Shown here piece after piece: positions 24,760 to 32,653 of a DNA stretch of 64,000 nt. Made by a program: the position numbers and the translations under genes. Below the pieces are notes generated by a model. The model ran no database searches, was not told the origin of the DNA, and worked only from the letters and a program-made list of their open reading frames with translations. How positions within the stretch are numbered: position 1 is the stretch's first letter; every line of letters starts with the position of its first letter. Origin of the DNA: G963662985 sp963662985 (GTDB lineage Bacteria > Chloroflexota > Anaerolineae > Anaerolineales > UBA11579); assembly GCA_963662985.1 (NCBI GenBank), contig OY760067.1, forward strand, positions 682,001-746,000. Direction: 5' to 3'.

Positions 24760-25833
24760 TTACTCTAAGCCCAATTGATCGGGGGTATAGTAACCAGAAT
24801 CAATCAACAATTCTTGATAGTTATCAATATCTGCAAATACTGGATCACAGAGGAAAGAAGGAACTACTTTCACATTGTTGTTGTAGGTTTCAGTATCGTT
24901 CACTGGAACATCATCACCTTCAATGATTGCTGCCACCATATCAACAACTTGTGCAGCCAATGTTCGGGTGTCTTTGAAGATAGACATGGATTGTTTGCCT
25001 GCCAAAATATTCATCATGCTGTTGATATCGCAGTCTTGACCAGTCAAAATTGGATAAGGTTTGTCTTCTGTGCCATAGCCAGCAGATTCGAGTGAAGCAG
25101 CGATCCCTTGAGCCAAGCTATCATTTGGTGAAAGAACAACATCAATGTTCTCATCAGCGTAGAAAGCGGTCAAAAGATTGTCCATTCTATCTTGTGCACC
25201 TTCTGCTGCCCAGCTTTGAATAGCAATCACTTCCATATCAACTTGACCAGATTTGATCACAAGCACGCCACTATCAATGTAGGGTTGCAAAGTGTCCATT
25301 GCACCGCCATTGAAGAAATAAGCATTGTTATCATCTGGTGAACCACCGAAAACTTCCATTGTAAAGGGGCCTTCTTTACCGTCTTCGAGGCCGAGTGAAT
25401 CAATAATGAATTGACCTTGGATCACACCAACTTTATAGTTATCGAAAGTTGCATAGTAATCAACAGCGTCAGTATCCATCAACAAGCGATCATAAGCAAT
25501 CACAGGAATGCCTTCGTCTTTTGCTTCAGACAAAGCACCAGTCAATGCAGCGCTGTCAATGGAGGCAACCACCAAAACATCCACGCCTTTTGTGACCATG
25601 TTTTCAAGCTGTTCAACTTGTTTTGCCACATCATTATCAGCATATTGAAGATCCACTGCGTAGCCTTTTGCTTCCAATTGGGTCTTCATATTGTCGCCAT
25701 CTTGGTTCCAACGTTGTAATGATTTTGTGGGCATCAAAACGCCAACAACCACATCATCTTGTGCCAAAGCCATTGAGAAGCTTCCGACAAGCATTGCCAA
25801 AATAGCAAGTAAAACAATAAGTTTTTTAGTCAT
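24760..25833 (-). CDS. xylF: Xylose-type ABC transporter substrate-binding protein
   Basis: Translation is taken from the ATG at 25833 behind AAGGAG; upstream ATGs lack a site. The 357-residue precursor has a classical signal peptide ending in MALA-QDD with no lipobox Cys. The mature type I binding protein has VVVGVLMPTKSLQRWNQDGDN, PVIAYDRLLMDTDAVDYYATFDN, GGSPDDNNAYFF and PILTGQDCDIN, all XylF-like. It is the first gene of the transporter operon xylF-xylG-xylH. Without a lipid anchor, retention in a cell lacking an outer membrane would need another mechanism. Glucose, galactose or other pentoses are possible ligands. Confidence 0.92.
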   Translation of the reverse strand: MTKKLIVLLAILAMLVGSFSMALAQDDVVVGVLMPTKSLQRWNQDGDNMKTQLEAKGYAVDLQYADNDVAKQVEQLENMVTKGVDVLVVASIDSAALTGALSEAKDEGIPVIAYDRLLMDTDAVDYYATFDNYKVGVIQGQFIIDSLGLEDGKEGPFTMEVFGGSPDDNNAYFFNGGAMDTLQPYIDSGVLVIKSGQVDMEVIAIQSWAAEGAQDRMDNLLTAFYADENIDVVLSPNDSLAQGIAASLESAGYGTEDKPYPILTGQDCDINSMMNILAGKQSMSIFKDTRTLAAQVVDMVAAIIEGDDVPVNDTETYNNNVKVVPSFLCDPVFADIDNYQELLIDSGYYTPDQLGLE

Positions 25834-26088
25834 TAGAATAATCTCCTTTTTTTGATTAGGTACTAACATCCTAGCAATTTTTGAAATTGTGATGAATAGA
25901 GTTTTTTAGTTAAAAACATGTAAATTTTTAATGCAATGTTAATCTTCAAAATTACACATAGCAGATTTTTACAATCAACATCTATTAAATTTCTGCTATT
26001 TGTAGCTTAAAAAATTGGTTTACTACCATTCTGTTTAGGTTAAGTTATAATTTTTAGGTGAAAAAACAGTTTTACGAATGGAGGACTA
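25834..26088. promoter_or_regulatory. Divergent spacer between xylF and gltX
   Basis: No gene is visible. An inverted repeat, ATAGCAGA (25958-25965) and TCTGCTAT (25992-25999), 26 bases apart, could be a regulator site for xylF. No good sigma-70 promoter is visible toward xylF, which fits an activator-dependent promoter. Toward gltX a TATAAT lies at 26046-26051 without a clear -35 box. Confidence 0.4.
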
Positions 26089-27588
26089 ATGTCCAATAAG
26101 AATTCAACTCCTGTGAGAGCAAGGTTTGCCCCCTCTCCAACTGGGCTTACTCATTTAGGAAGTGCAAGAACAGCTCTTTATGATTATTTAATTGCAAAAC
26201 AATCAGGTGGCCAATTTGTATTACGAATTGAAGACACCGATCAAAAACGATTTGATCCAAATGCCGAACAAGATTTAACCAATAGTCTTAAATGGCTCGG
26301 TCTCCAATGGGACGAAGGCATTCAAGTAGGTGGTCCCTATGCCCCCTACCGTCAATCAGAACGCAAACAACTTTATCAAAAATACGCCCGTCAATTAGTC
26401 GAGCAAGGCGATGCTTTTTATTGTTTTTGTTCCTCAGAAAAATTAGAAGAAACACGCCAAGCCCAACAAAAAAATAAAGAAACCATCCGCTACGACGGTA
26501 CTTGTCGTCACCTTAGTTTAGAAGAAGCCGATCAGCGCATTGCCAATGGCGAATCCTACGTCGTGCGTTTCAAAATGCCCTACGAAGGCACGACCTCCAT
26601 CACTGACTTTGTCCGTGGTGAAATTTCATTTGAAAATCAATATTTAGATGACTATGTCCTTGTCAAATCAAATGGCTTAGCGGTATACCACCTTGCTGCC
26701 ATGGTCGATGATCATTTAATGAACATCACCCACGTCTTCCGAGGCGAAGAATGGCTCCCCACCTCCCCGCTCCATGTTCGCATTTATCAAGCATTAGGCT
26801 GGGATCAACCCATCTGGGTACACCTTTCTTTATTCTTAAAACCCCGCGAATTAGGAAAAGGCAAACTTTCCAAACGTGACACCGAAAAAATGAAAGAAGC
26901 GCTTGGCACATCTTTCTTTATCATGGACTTAAAAGAAATGGGATACATTCCAGAAGGAATTATCAACTGGGTCGCCATGATGGGATGGAGTTATGATGAT
27001 AAAAGTGATTTCTTCACATTAGAAGAATTAGTCGAAAAATTCTCTATTGAAAAACTAAATCCTTCAGCTGTCGCGCTTGATTTCAAAAAATTAGATTATT
27101 TCAATGCCAAACACATTCGCGAGTTAACCGTGGAAGATCTTGCCCAAAGAATCAAACCATTTTTCATCCAAGCTGGCATCAATCCAACTGATGAAATGCT
27201 TCTCAAAATTACCCCTCTCGTCCAACCACGCTTAACCACATTGAATGAAGCAGTTGAAAAAGCACAATTCTTTTTCAAAGACGACATTGAACTTTCTCTT
27301 GAAAAATTACAAGAAGCAAAATGGGATCTCTCAGCCACCCTTCTTTACACAAAAGCAGCCTATGACCTCATCAAACAAATCGACAGTCTTGCTCAACAAG
27401 ACCTAGATCAACCGCTTCGAGATTTAGCCAAAGAAATGGAAGTCAAACCTGGTATGCTCTTTGCATCCATCCGAAATGCAGTCACTGGCGAAAGACAAAC
27501 CCCGCCTTTGTTTGAAACCATGGAAATCATCGGCAAAGAAAAGGTTTTTTCACGCTTAGAACAAGCAATTAACTTGTTAGAATCTTAA
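26089..27588 (+). CDS. gltX: Glutamyl-tRNA synthetase
   Basis: The 499-residue class Ic synthetase has the HIGH-like motif in APSPTGLTHLGSARTALYD (about 13-31) and the KMSKS-like KLSKRD (about 263). The catalytic Rossmann core and alpha-helical anticodon-binding domain have normal length. GGAGGA lies before the ATG. It charges tRNA-Glu; because glnS is also present nearby, it need not mischarge tRNA-Gln. It is monocistronic and ends at a clear terminator. Confidence 0.96.
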   Translation: MSNKNSTPVRARFAPSPTGLTHLGSARTALYDYLIAKQSGGQFVLRIEDTDQKRFDPNAEQDLTNSLKWLGLQWDEGIQVGGPYAPYRQSERKQLYQKYARQLVEQGDAFYCFCSSEKLEETRQAQQKNKETIRYDGTCRHLSLEEADQRIANGESYVVRFKMPYEGTTSITDFVRGEISFENQYLDDYVLVKSNGLAVYHLAAMVDDHLMNITHVFRGEEWLPTSPLHVRIYQALGWDQPIWVHLSLFLKPRELGKGKLSKRDTEKMKEALGTSFFIMDLKEMGYIPEGIINWVAMMGWSYDDKSDFFTLEELVEKFSIEKLNPSAVALDFKKLDYFNAKHIRELTVEDLAQRIKPFFIQAGINPTDEMLLKITPLVQPRLTTLNEAVEKAQFFFKDDIELSLEKLQEAKWDLSATLLYTKAAYDLIKQIDSLAQQDLDQPLRDLAKEMEVKPGMLFASIRNAVTGERQTPPLFETMEIIGKEKVFSRLEQAINLLES

Positions 27589-27624
27589 TATTCAACTCAT
27601 CAAAATTGATTAATATAAGATATG

Positions 27625-27656
27625 AAAGCTCTCATTTACACGAGAGCTTTTTTTTA
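27625..27656 (+). terminator. Terminator of gltX
   Basis: AAAGCTCTC pairs with GAGAGCTTT around an eight-base loop, followed by a long T-run. Confidence 0.88.
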
Positions 27657-27728
27657 TACCTGATATAATCTCTGTTCGGAAGGATTGGAAACAACCCAAT
27701 TTTATTTGTACATTTATAAGGAGTATGA

Positions 27729-28529
27729 ATGAAAAAGAAGAGGAATATAGCATTGAGCATCATGCTTTTTTTTGTGTTTTTAGTAGGGAGTTTTAACCCA
27801 GCAAGCGCAAATAACAATGCTCAAGATAATGAAAATTTAGAAGTTTTTTTGCTGATTGGAATTGATTTTCCGAAAGAGTTTATCGATGGATTTAATCAAG
27901 ATTCTGAGATTGTCGGCTTACTAAGCGTGAATTGGGACACAGGTGCTGTCCGAACAGCTTTATTTTCTCCACAAGTGATGGAAAATCTGCTTTCACAAAG
28001 AGAAAAAACCTTCTCAACTGCTTATGGTGAAGGCGGAAATCAATATTTTGTAACCATGGTGGAAGAAACCTATGCACTTGAAATTGACCATGCCATCTCA
28101 TTAGATTTTGATGGCGTTTTGTCCATCATCGATGCCCTAGGTGGTTTGCAAATCGAAATAATTGAAGAAGATCTCAACCAAGATTTAATCAATGCAGGCA
28201 CCAACACAACCGGTTGGCAATATTTAAACGGAGAACAAGTACTTGCCTATATTTCAAATGAAAATATTGGTATGTATAAAAATCAACAATCCAGATTGGA
28301 TAGCGTAAAAACCGCTTTTCAAATGAAGAAAGATCAACTCAATTTGAAAACGATTTTAAATATCACAAATACAGTCTCTACAAATTTAACCATGGATATG
28401 AATTTAGTTGAAAAGACCAAATTGATTCAAAATGGTTTAGATTTTCAATTAACCGATGCCAGACAGATTTTTATATTCACAAATACAACTCAAACCGAAC
28501 TATATAACTATCTCTACTTTATAGATTAA
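27729..28529 (+). CDS. LytR-CpsA-Psr (LCP) family protein with degenerate active site
   Basis: The 266-residue protein has an N-terminal signal or anchor (about 6-27, ending near NPASA) and one LCP-like domain. Landmarks are VFLLIGIDFP, YGEGGNQYFVTMVEETYALEIDHAISLDFDG split over about 100-135, IIDALGGLQIEI and LNGEQVLAYI followed by a Q-x-R-type segment (NQQSRLDSVKTAFQ). The strand that normally ends in a SIPRD-like catalytic Arg-Asp reads ALFSPQ here, and the usual Arg-Ser-Asp after the first strand is missing. LCP enzymes attach glycopolymers to peptidoglycan; this one probably binds polyprenyl phosphates or glycans without catalysis. AAGGAGT precedes the ATG. It is monocistronic with its own terminator. 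Confidence 0.7.
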   Translation: MKKKRNIALSIMLFFVFLVGSFNPASANNNAQDNENLEVFLLIGIDFPKEFIDGFNQDSEIVGLLSVNWDTGAVRTALFSPQVMENLLSQREKTFSTAYGEGGNQYFVTMVEETYALEIDHAISLDFDGVLSIIDALGGLQIEIIEEDLNQDLINAGTNTTGWQYLNGEQVLAYISNENIGMYKNQQSRLDSVKTAFQMKKDQLNLKTILNITNTVSTNLTMDMNLVEKTKLIQNGLDFQLTDARQIFIFTNTTQTELYNYLYFID

Positions 28530-28610
28530 CACATCTTCCTCTCTGCCGTTCCCTTCTCCCTCACCATCCCCCCTCCAGTGCAGAGACGCACCAACCTAAA
28601 AAAAACACAC

Positions 28611-28658
28611 AAATCCTAGAAGGATCCCCAAAGGACATCATTCTAGGATTTTTATTTT
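28611..28658 (+). terminator. Terminator of the LCP-like gene
   Basis: AAATCCTAGAA (28611-28621) pairs with TTCTAGGATTT (28641-28651), followed by a T-rich tail. Confidence 0.75.
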
Positions 28659-28750
28659 TCAAAAAAAAACAATCCCCAAAATATGATATAATAACAGAAC
28701 AAATGAGCTGTAATTTGCACTTTACAACCTTTTGAATTGCTAATCACCGC

Positions 28751-29130
28751 GTTCTTTACAAGAACTTAAAAACTGTCCAAAAACACTGTTCTGTCTTGAT
28801 CTGCGGGAATAAAAACTATCCTTGGCATGTTGTGGCGCCCCCAAAACATGAAAAATCATGTCAAAAAATAATCCTTTTTTTTCAAAAAACCCCATCAAAA
28901 TTTTTGAGAGAGCAGCCGCCAGCCAAAAACGAACCCAAACATGGACACCTTTATCGCAAACTGTCCAAAAAACACTCGCTTTTTGAAAAAATCTCCTGCA
29001 TATCCACCGCCACCAACACTCACCCCTCTATATGCCACAAAAACAACCCACCCAAAATTGGACACCTGTCCAAAAGTGTCAAAAAAGTGTCCAATTTTTG
29101 CTTTACACCTGTCCAATTCTGTCCAATTAA
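28751..29130. repeat. TGTCCAA repeat cluster in an 800-base gene-free region
   Basis: The stretch 28530-29324 between the LCP-like gene and glnS holds no gene I can support. The heptamer TGTCCAA occurs at 28774, 28962, 29067, 29088, 29110 and 29120 on the plus strand and once inverted at 29058. The last two direct copies are exactly ten bases apart. Positions 29058-29073 form the dyad TTGGACA-CC-TGTCCAA. A second dyad, GTTCTT-TAC-AAGAAC, lies at 28751-28765. Open frames here are short, lack ribosome-binding sites and have unlikely composition. Confidence 0.6.
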
Positions 29131-29324
29131 GTTGGGCAAGTCTCTTGCTCACCGCCATCCAACCCAAACCAAAATTGCCCCTTTTTTTGCGTTGTAAAAA
29201 GGAATTAAAGTTAAACGATTAATCCATTTTTATGTTATAACTGAATTTCAATACATAGGTTCCTTGGGCTACCCTCTCGGCGCTATATGTAAATTGTCAA
29301 ATAATTATTCTTCTGAGGAGTATC

Positions 29325-30995
29325 ATGACAAACGAAACAAAAATGACAAATTTTATTACCGAGATCATTGATAATGATCTTGCGAGCGGACGTTACGAAA
29401 GTGTTCACACTCGTTTCCCGCCTGAACCCAATGGCTATCTTCATCTTGGCCATGCAAAAGCGATTTTGTTGAATTACATGCTTTCAAAACAATATAATGG
29501 CAAATTCAACTTACGCTTTGATGACACAAACCCCGTAAAAGAAGATCAGAGTTACATCGATGCCATAAAAAGAGATATCAAGTGGCTTGGTGCTGACTGG
29601 GAAGATCGAGAATTTTACGCTTCTGACTATTTTGACCAGCTCTATCAATGGGCAATTCAAATGATCAAACAAGGCGATGCCTTTGTCTGTGATTTAAATG
29701 CAGAACAAATCCGCGAATATCGTGGTTCTTTAACCGTCCCCGGAAAAGAAAGCCCCTATCGAAATCGTTCCATTGAAGAAAACCTTGATCTTTTTGAACG
29801 TATGAAAAATGGCGAATTTGAAGATGGCACTCGAACGCTGCGAGCAAAAGTGGATATGAGCAGTCCAAACCTAAACATGCGCGACCCCGTTATGTATCGT
29901 ATCATGCATGCCACCCATCATCGCACGGGTGACAAATGGTGCATCTATCCCATGTATGATTGGACCCATGGACAATCAGACAGCATTGAAGGCATCACCC
30001 ATTCCAATTGTTCATTAGAATTTGAAGATCATCGCCCGCTCTATAACTGGTATGTGAAAAAATTAGGCATCTTTGCCCCCAGACAAACTGAATTTGCCCG
30101 TTTGAATATCACCTATGCAGTCATGTCCAAGCGCAAAATCATCCGCCTAGTCAATGAAGGCTATGTCTCTGGTTGGGATGATCCCCGCTTGATCACCATC
30201 TCTGGCATGCGCCGCAGAGGATATCGCCCTGAAGCAATCCAAGCGTTCACCGAAACAATTGGCGTAGCGAAAGCGAACTCAATTATTGATTTTGCACTGC
30301 TAGAACATGCAGTTCGAACAGATCTTGATCAAATTGTGCCAAGAGTGATGGCAGTCTTAGAACCCGTAAAATTGATTATTGATAACTTCCCTGAAGACGA
30401 AGTGATTGAATTTGATGTAGATTTTTATCGCCACGATGACAGCACCAACAAAACAAGAAAAGTGCCTCTTACCAAAGAAATTTACATTGAACGAGAAGAT
30501 TTTATGATCGATCCGCCGAAAAAATTCTTCCGCCTAGCACCAGGACAAGAAGTTCGCTTAATGAGCGCCTGTTTAGTCACCTGCACGGACTACAAAGTCG
30601 ATGATGACGGTAAAGTAACCGAAATCCATTGCACCTATGATCCAGAATCTTTAGGTGGCATGGCGCCTGATGGACGCAAAGTCAAAGGCACAATCCATTG
30701 GGTTTCCGCAAAATTTGGTGCCCATGCAAAAGTCAATCTATATGATAAGCTTTTCAACGATGAATATCCTGAAAGTGAAGGCGATTTTATAGAAAACATC
30801 AACGAAGAGTCATTGATTGTGATTGATGATGCCATCCTTGAACCCTCCTTGCTTACATCGAAAGAATATGAAAAATTCCAATTCGTCCGAAAAGGATTTT
30901 TCTCCGTTGATCCTGTAGAATCCAAAGAAGGTGCCCCTGTTTTCAACAGGGTTGTCAGCTTAAGAGACTCTTGGGCAAAAATACAAAATAAGTAA
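29325..30995 (+). CDS. glnS: Glutaminyl-tRNA synthetase
   Basis: The 556-residue class Ic synthetase has the GlnRS signature motifs PPEPNGYLHLGHAKAI (HIGH) and VMSKRKIIRLV (KMSKS), plus the two beta-barrel anticodon-binding domains in the C-terminal 220 residues, as in E. coli GlnRS. It charges tRNA-Gln directly, so the cell need not rely on the GatCAB route. GAGGAG lies before the ATG. It is downstream of the repeat-rich spacer and ends at a strong terminator. Confidence 0.96.
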   Translation: MTNETKMTNFITEIIDNDLASGRYESVHTRFPPEPNGYLHLGHAKAILLNYMLSKQYNGKFNLRFDDTNPVKEDQSYIDAIKRDIKWLGADWEDREFYASDYFDQLYQWAIQMIKQGDAFVCDLNAEQIREYRGSLTVPGKESPYRNRSIEENLDLFERMKNGEFEDGTRTLRAKVDMSSPNLNMRDPVMYRIMHATHHRTGDKWCIYPMYDWTHGQSDSIEGITHSNCSLEFEDHRPLYNWYVKKLGIFAPRQTEFARLNITYAVMSKRKIIRLVNEGYVSGWDDPRLITISGMRRRGYRPEAIQAFTETIGVAKANSIIDFALLEHAVRTDLDQIVPRVMAVLEPVKLIIDNFPEDEVIEFDVDFYRHDDSTNKTRKVPLTKEIYIEREDFMIDPPKKFFRLAPGQEVRLMSACLVTCTDYKVDDDGKVTEIHCTYDPESLGGMAPDGRKVKGTIHWVSAKFGAHAKVNLYDKLFNDEYPESEGDFIENINEESLIVIDDAILEPSLLTSKEYEKFQFVRKGFFSVDPVESKEGAPVFNRVVSLRDSWAKIQNK

Positions 30996-31010
30996 TCAAA
31001 CATTAATCCG

Positions 31011-31042
31011 AAAAAGAGATTGTAAATACAATCTCTTTTTTT
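31011..31042 (+). terminator. Terminator of glnS
   Basis: AAAAAGAGATTGTA pairs perfectly with TACAATCTCTTTTT around a two-base loop, with a further T-run. Confidence 0.92.
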
Positions 31043-31081
31043 CTGTAACCTTTTTGTTATCAGGGTGTGTAAAATAAAAGC

Positions 31082-31095
31082 ATAAGATATCTTAT
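31082..31095 (+). promoter_or_regulatory. Perfect 14-bp palindrome before the KAS III-like gene
   Basis: ATAAGATATCTTAT is fully self-complementary and sits two bases before the TTGGAG ribosome-binding site. The position suits a repressor operator. Confidence 0.5.
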
Positions 31096-31109
31096 ATTGG
31101 AGAATAAAC

Positions 31110-32138
31110 ATGAAAGAATTAGAACAAATTGGTATCGTTAGTGTTGGGACGTATACGCCATCAGTAATCGAAACCTCTGCAGAAATTGCAGAAAAAACAG
31201 GTATTGAAGAATGGGTTATTCGGGATAAATTTGGGATTCACCAAAAACATGTTCCAGGACCCAATGATCACACCAACTACATGGGTATTCAAGCTGCCAA
31301 AAATTGTTTGGCAAAAACAGACATCAAACCAGAAGAAATTGATTTGATTCTTTGTACAACAGAAGAATGGAAAGAATACCTTCTATGGACAGCTGGAATT
31401 GATATGGCACAACAAATTGGTGCCACAAAAGCATGGGCAATTGATGTTCAAATGCGCTGTGGAACCACAATTGGTGCAATCTACATGGCTCAAAAAATGA
31501 TGCAAGCTGATCCTGATTTAAATACTGTTTTAATCGCAGGTGGCTATCGCAATGGCGACTTTATCGATTATACAAACAAACGTGTTTCCTTTATGTATAA
31601 CCTTGGTGCCGGTGGTGGCGCATTGTTATTGAAAAAAGGACATAACGAAAATATTATCCGTGGTTCACATTTGATGACGGATGGCTCGATGAGCAAAGAC
31701 GTGATTGTTCCTGCCTCTGGTACTGTTCAACCCCCTTCTGATGCTGCAAAAGCACAAGGTTTGTTCCAATTAGATTTGGTCGAACCTGAACACATGAAGG
31801 ATCGCTTGAATGCAGTATCTATGGATAACTGGATGCACTGCATTGATGAAGCTCTTCGAAAAAGTGGGAAAACACGAGAAGATGTTGATTTCCTCAACGT
31901 TCTTCACATGAAACCCTCTGGTCATAAAGATATGTGTAACCGTTTAGGTATCACCGAAGAACAATCTGTTTACTTGAGCGAATTTGGTCACATTGGGCAA
32001 CAAGATGCGATGTTCTCAATGGAAGAAGGTCTTAAACAAGGCAAGCTCAAAGACGGTGACACAATGATTATTGTTGCAGCAGGGATTGGTTACGCCTGGG
32101 GCGCCTCAGTGGTCGAATGGGGCAAACCTCAAAAGTAA
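31110..32138 (+). CDS. 3-oxoacyl-ACP synthase III-like (KAS III/FabH superfamily) enzyme
   Basis: The 342-residue thiolase-fold protein has the FabH pattern: SVGTYTPSVIETSAEIAEKTGIEEW split near the N-terminus, FGIHQKHV, the nucleophile Cys117 in IDVQMRCGTTIGA, and the His266 segment NVLHMKPSGHKD. The position of the third catalytic residue, Asn in the normal GNTSAA motif, is His294 in FGHIGQQDA. It is therefore a C-H-H variant, not classical FabH. It is monocistronic with a palindrome before its ribosome-binding site. It converges on the mevalonate operon and shares a bidirectional terminator with it. It might make a special acyl chain or acetoacetyl-CoA, but this is only an inference. Confidence 0.8.
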   Translation: MKELEQIGIVSVGTYTPSVIETSAEIAEKTGIEEWVIRDKFGIHQKHVPGPNDHTNYMGIQAAKNCLAKTDIKPEEIDLILCTTEEWKEYLLWTAGIDMAQQIGATKAWAIDVQMRCGTTIGAIYMAQKMMQADPDLNTVLIAGGYRNGDFIDYTNKRVSFMYNLGAGGGALLLKKGHNENIIRGSHLMTDGSMSKDVIVPASGTVQPPSDAAKAQGLFQLDLVEPEHMKDRLNAVSMDNWMHCIDEALRKSGKTREDVDFLNVLHMKPSGHKDMCNRLGITEEQSVYLSEFGHIGQQDAMFSMEEGLKQGKLKDGDTMIIVAAGIGYAWGASVVEWGKPQK

Positions 32139-32215
32139 CACTCAACATTGTTTTGCTTGATTTATGCAAGCACACTCCTTTTATTCAACTAATTTCCAAT
32201 TTTATTAGTTGTCAA

Positions 32216-32244
32216 AAAAAATCCCCTTTTGAAGGGGATTTTTT
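32216..32244. terminator. Bidirectional terminator between KAS III-like gene and mevalonate operon
   Basis: AAAAAATCCCCTT pairs with AAGGGGATTTTTT around TTG, with T-runs on both strands. Confidence 0.92.
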
Positions 32245-32260
32245 GATTTTAGTGATTTTT

Positions 32261-32653
32261 TTATTTTATAATCGGGCGAAATTTATACCCATAAACTAGA
32301 ATTCCTTGATCATTTGTTGCATCTTTGATCTTTCGAGTAACCATTTCTACAGGCATTCCAATTTCAACAAAATCCGTATCTGTAATCTGTGCTTGGATTC
32401 TAGTGCCATCTTCTAGGTCAATTAATCCCATAAAATAGGCACCTTGAGACTCAAATTCTGATGGCAAATCATGCACTTTAGTAAAACTATAAACTTTACC
32501 ATGTCGAGGCAATTTATAAGCAATAATCTCAATAGATTTGCATTCAGAACAAACTTGCGCTGGTGGAAAATGAACTGAACCACAATTCTTACACTTTGTG
32601 CCAATCAATTGATAACGTTGTGGTTTTAGACGCCAATGTTGTTGAATGTTCAT
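32261..32653 (-). CDS. DUF35 / Zn-ribbon OB-fold protein of a thiolase-HMGS complex
   Basis: The 130-residue protein has an N-terminal zinc ribbon (CKNCGSVHFPPAQVCSEC, about 21-38) and a C-terminal OB fold (GKVYSFTKVHDLP, then FMGLIDLEDGTRIQAQI). In archaea such proteins scaffold acetoacetyl-CoA thiolase and HMG-CoA synthase in one complex and help channel acetoacetyl-CoA. Here it is the last gene of the HMGR, HMGS, thiolase-like, DUF35 operon, directly after the thiolase-like gene, which supports that role. Confidence 0.9.
   Translation of the reverse strand: MNIQQHWRLKPQRYQLIGTKCKNCGSVHFPPAQVCSECKSIEIIAYKLPRHGKVYSFTKVHDLPSEFESQGAYFMGLIDLEDGTRIQAQITDTDFVEIGMPVEMVTRKIKDATNDQGILVYGYKFRPIIK

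Noticed and set aside
28796..29197. 133-codon plus-strand open frame (and overlapping minus-strand frames) in the repeat-rich spacer
   Set aside because: No ribosome-binding site, Lys/His/Pro-rich low-complexity composition, and several overlapping frames of similar length on both strands, as expected from repeat-rich non-coding DNA.
29220..29324. T-box riboswitch before glnS
   Set aside because: No T-box consensus (GGGUGGNACCGCG-like) and no terminator/antiterminator pair could be found.
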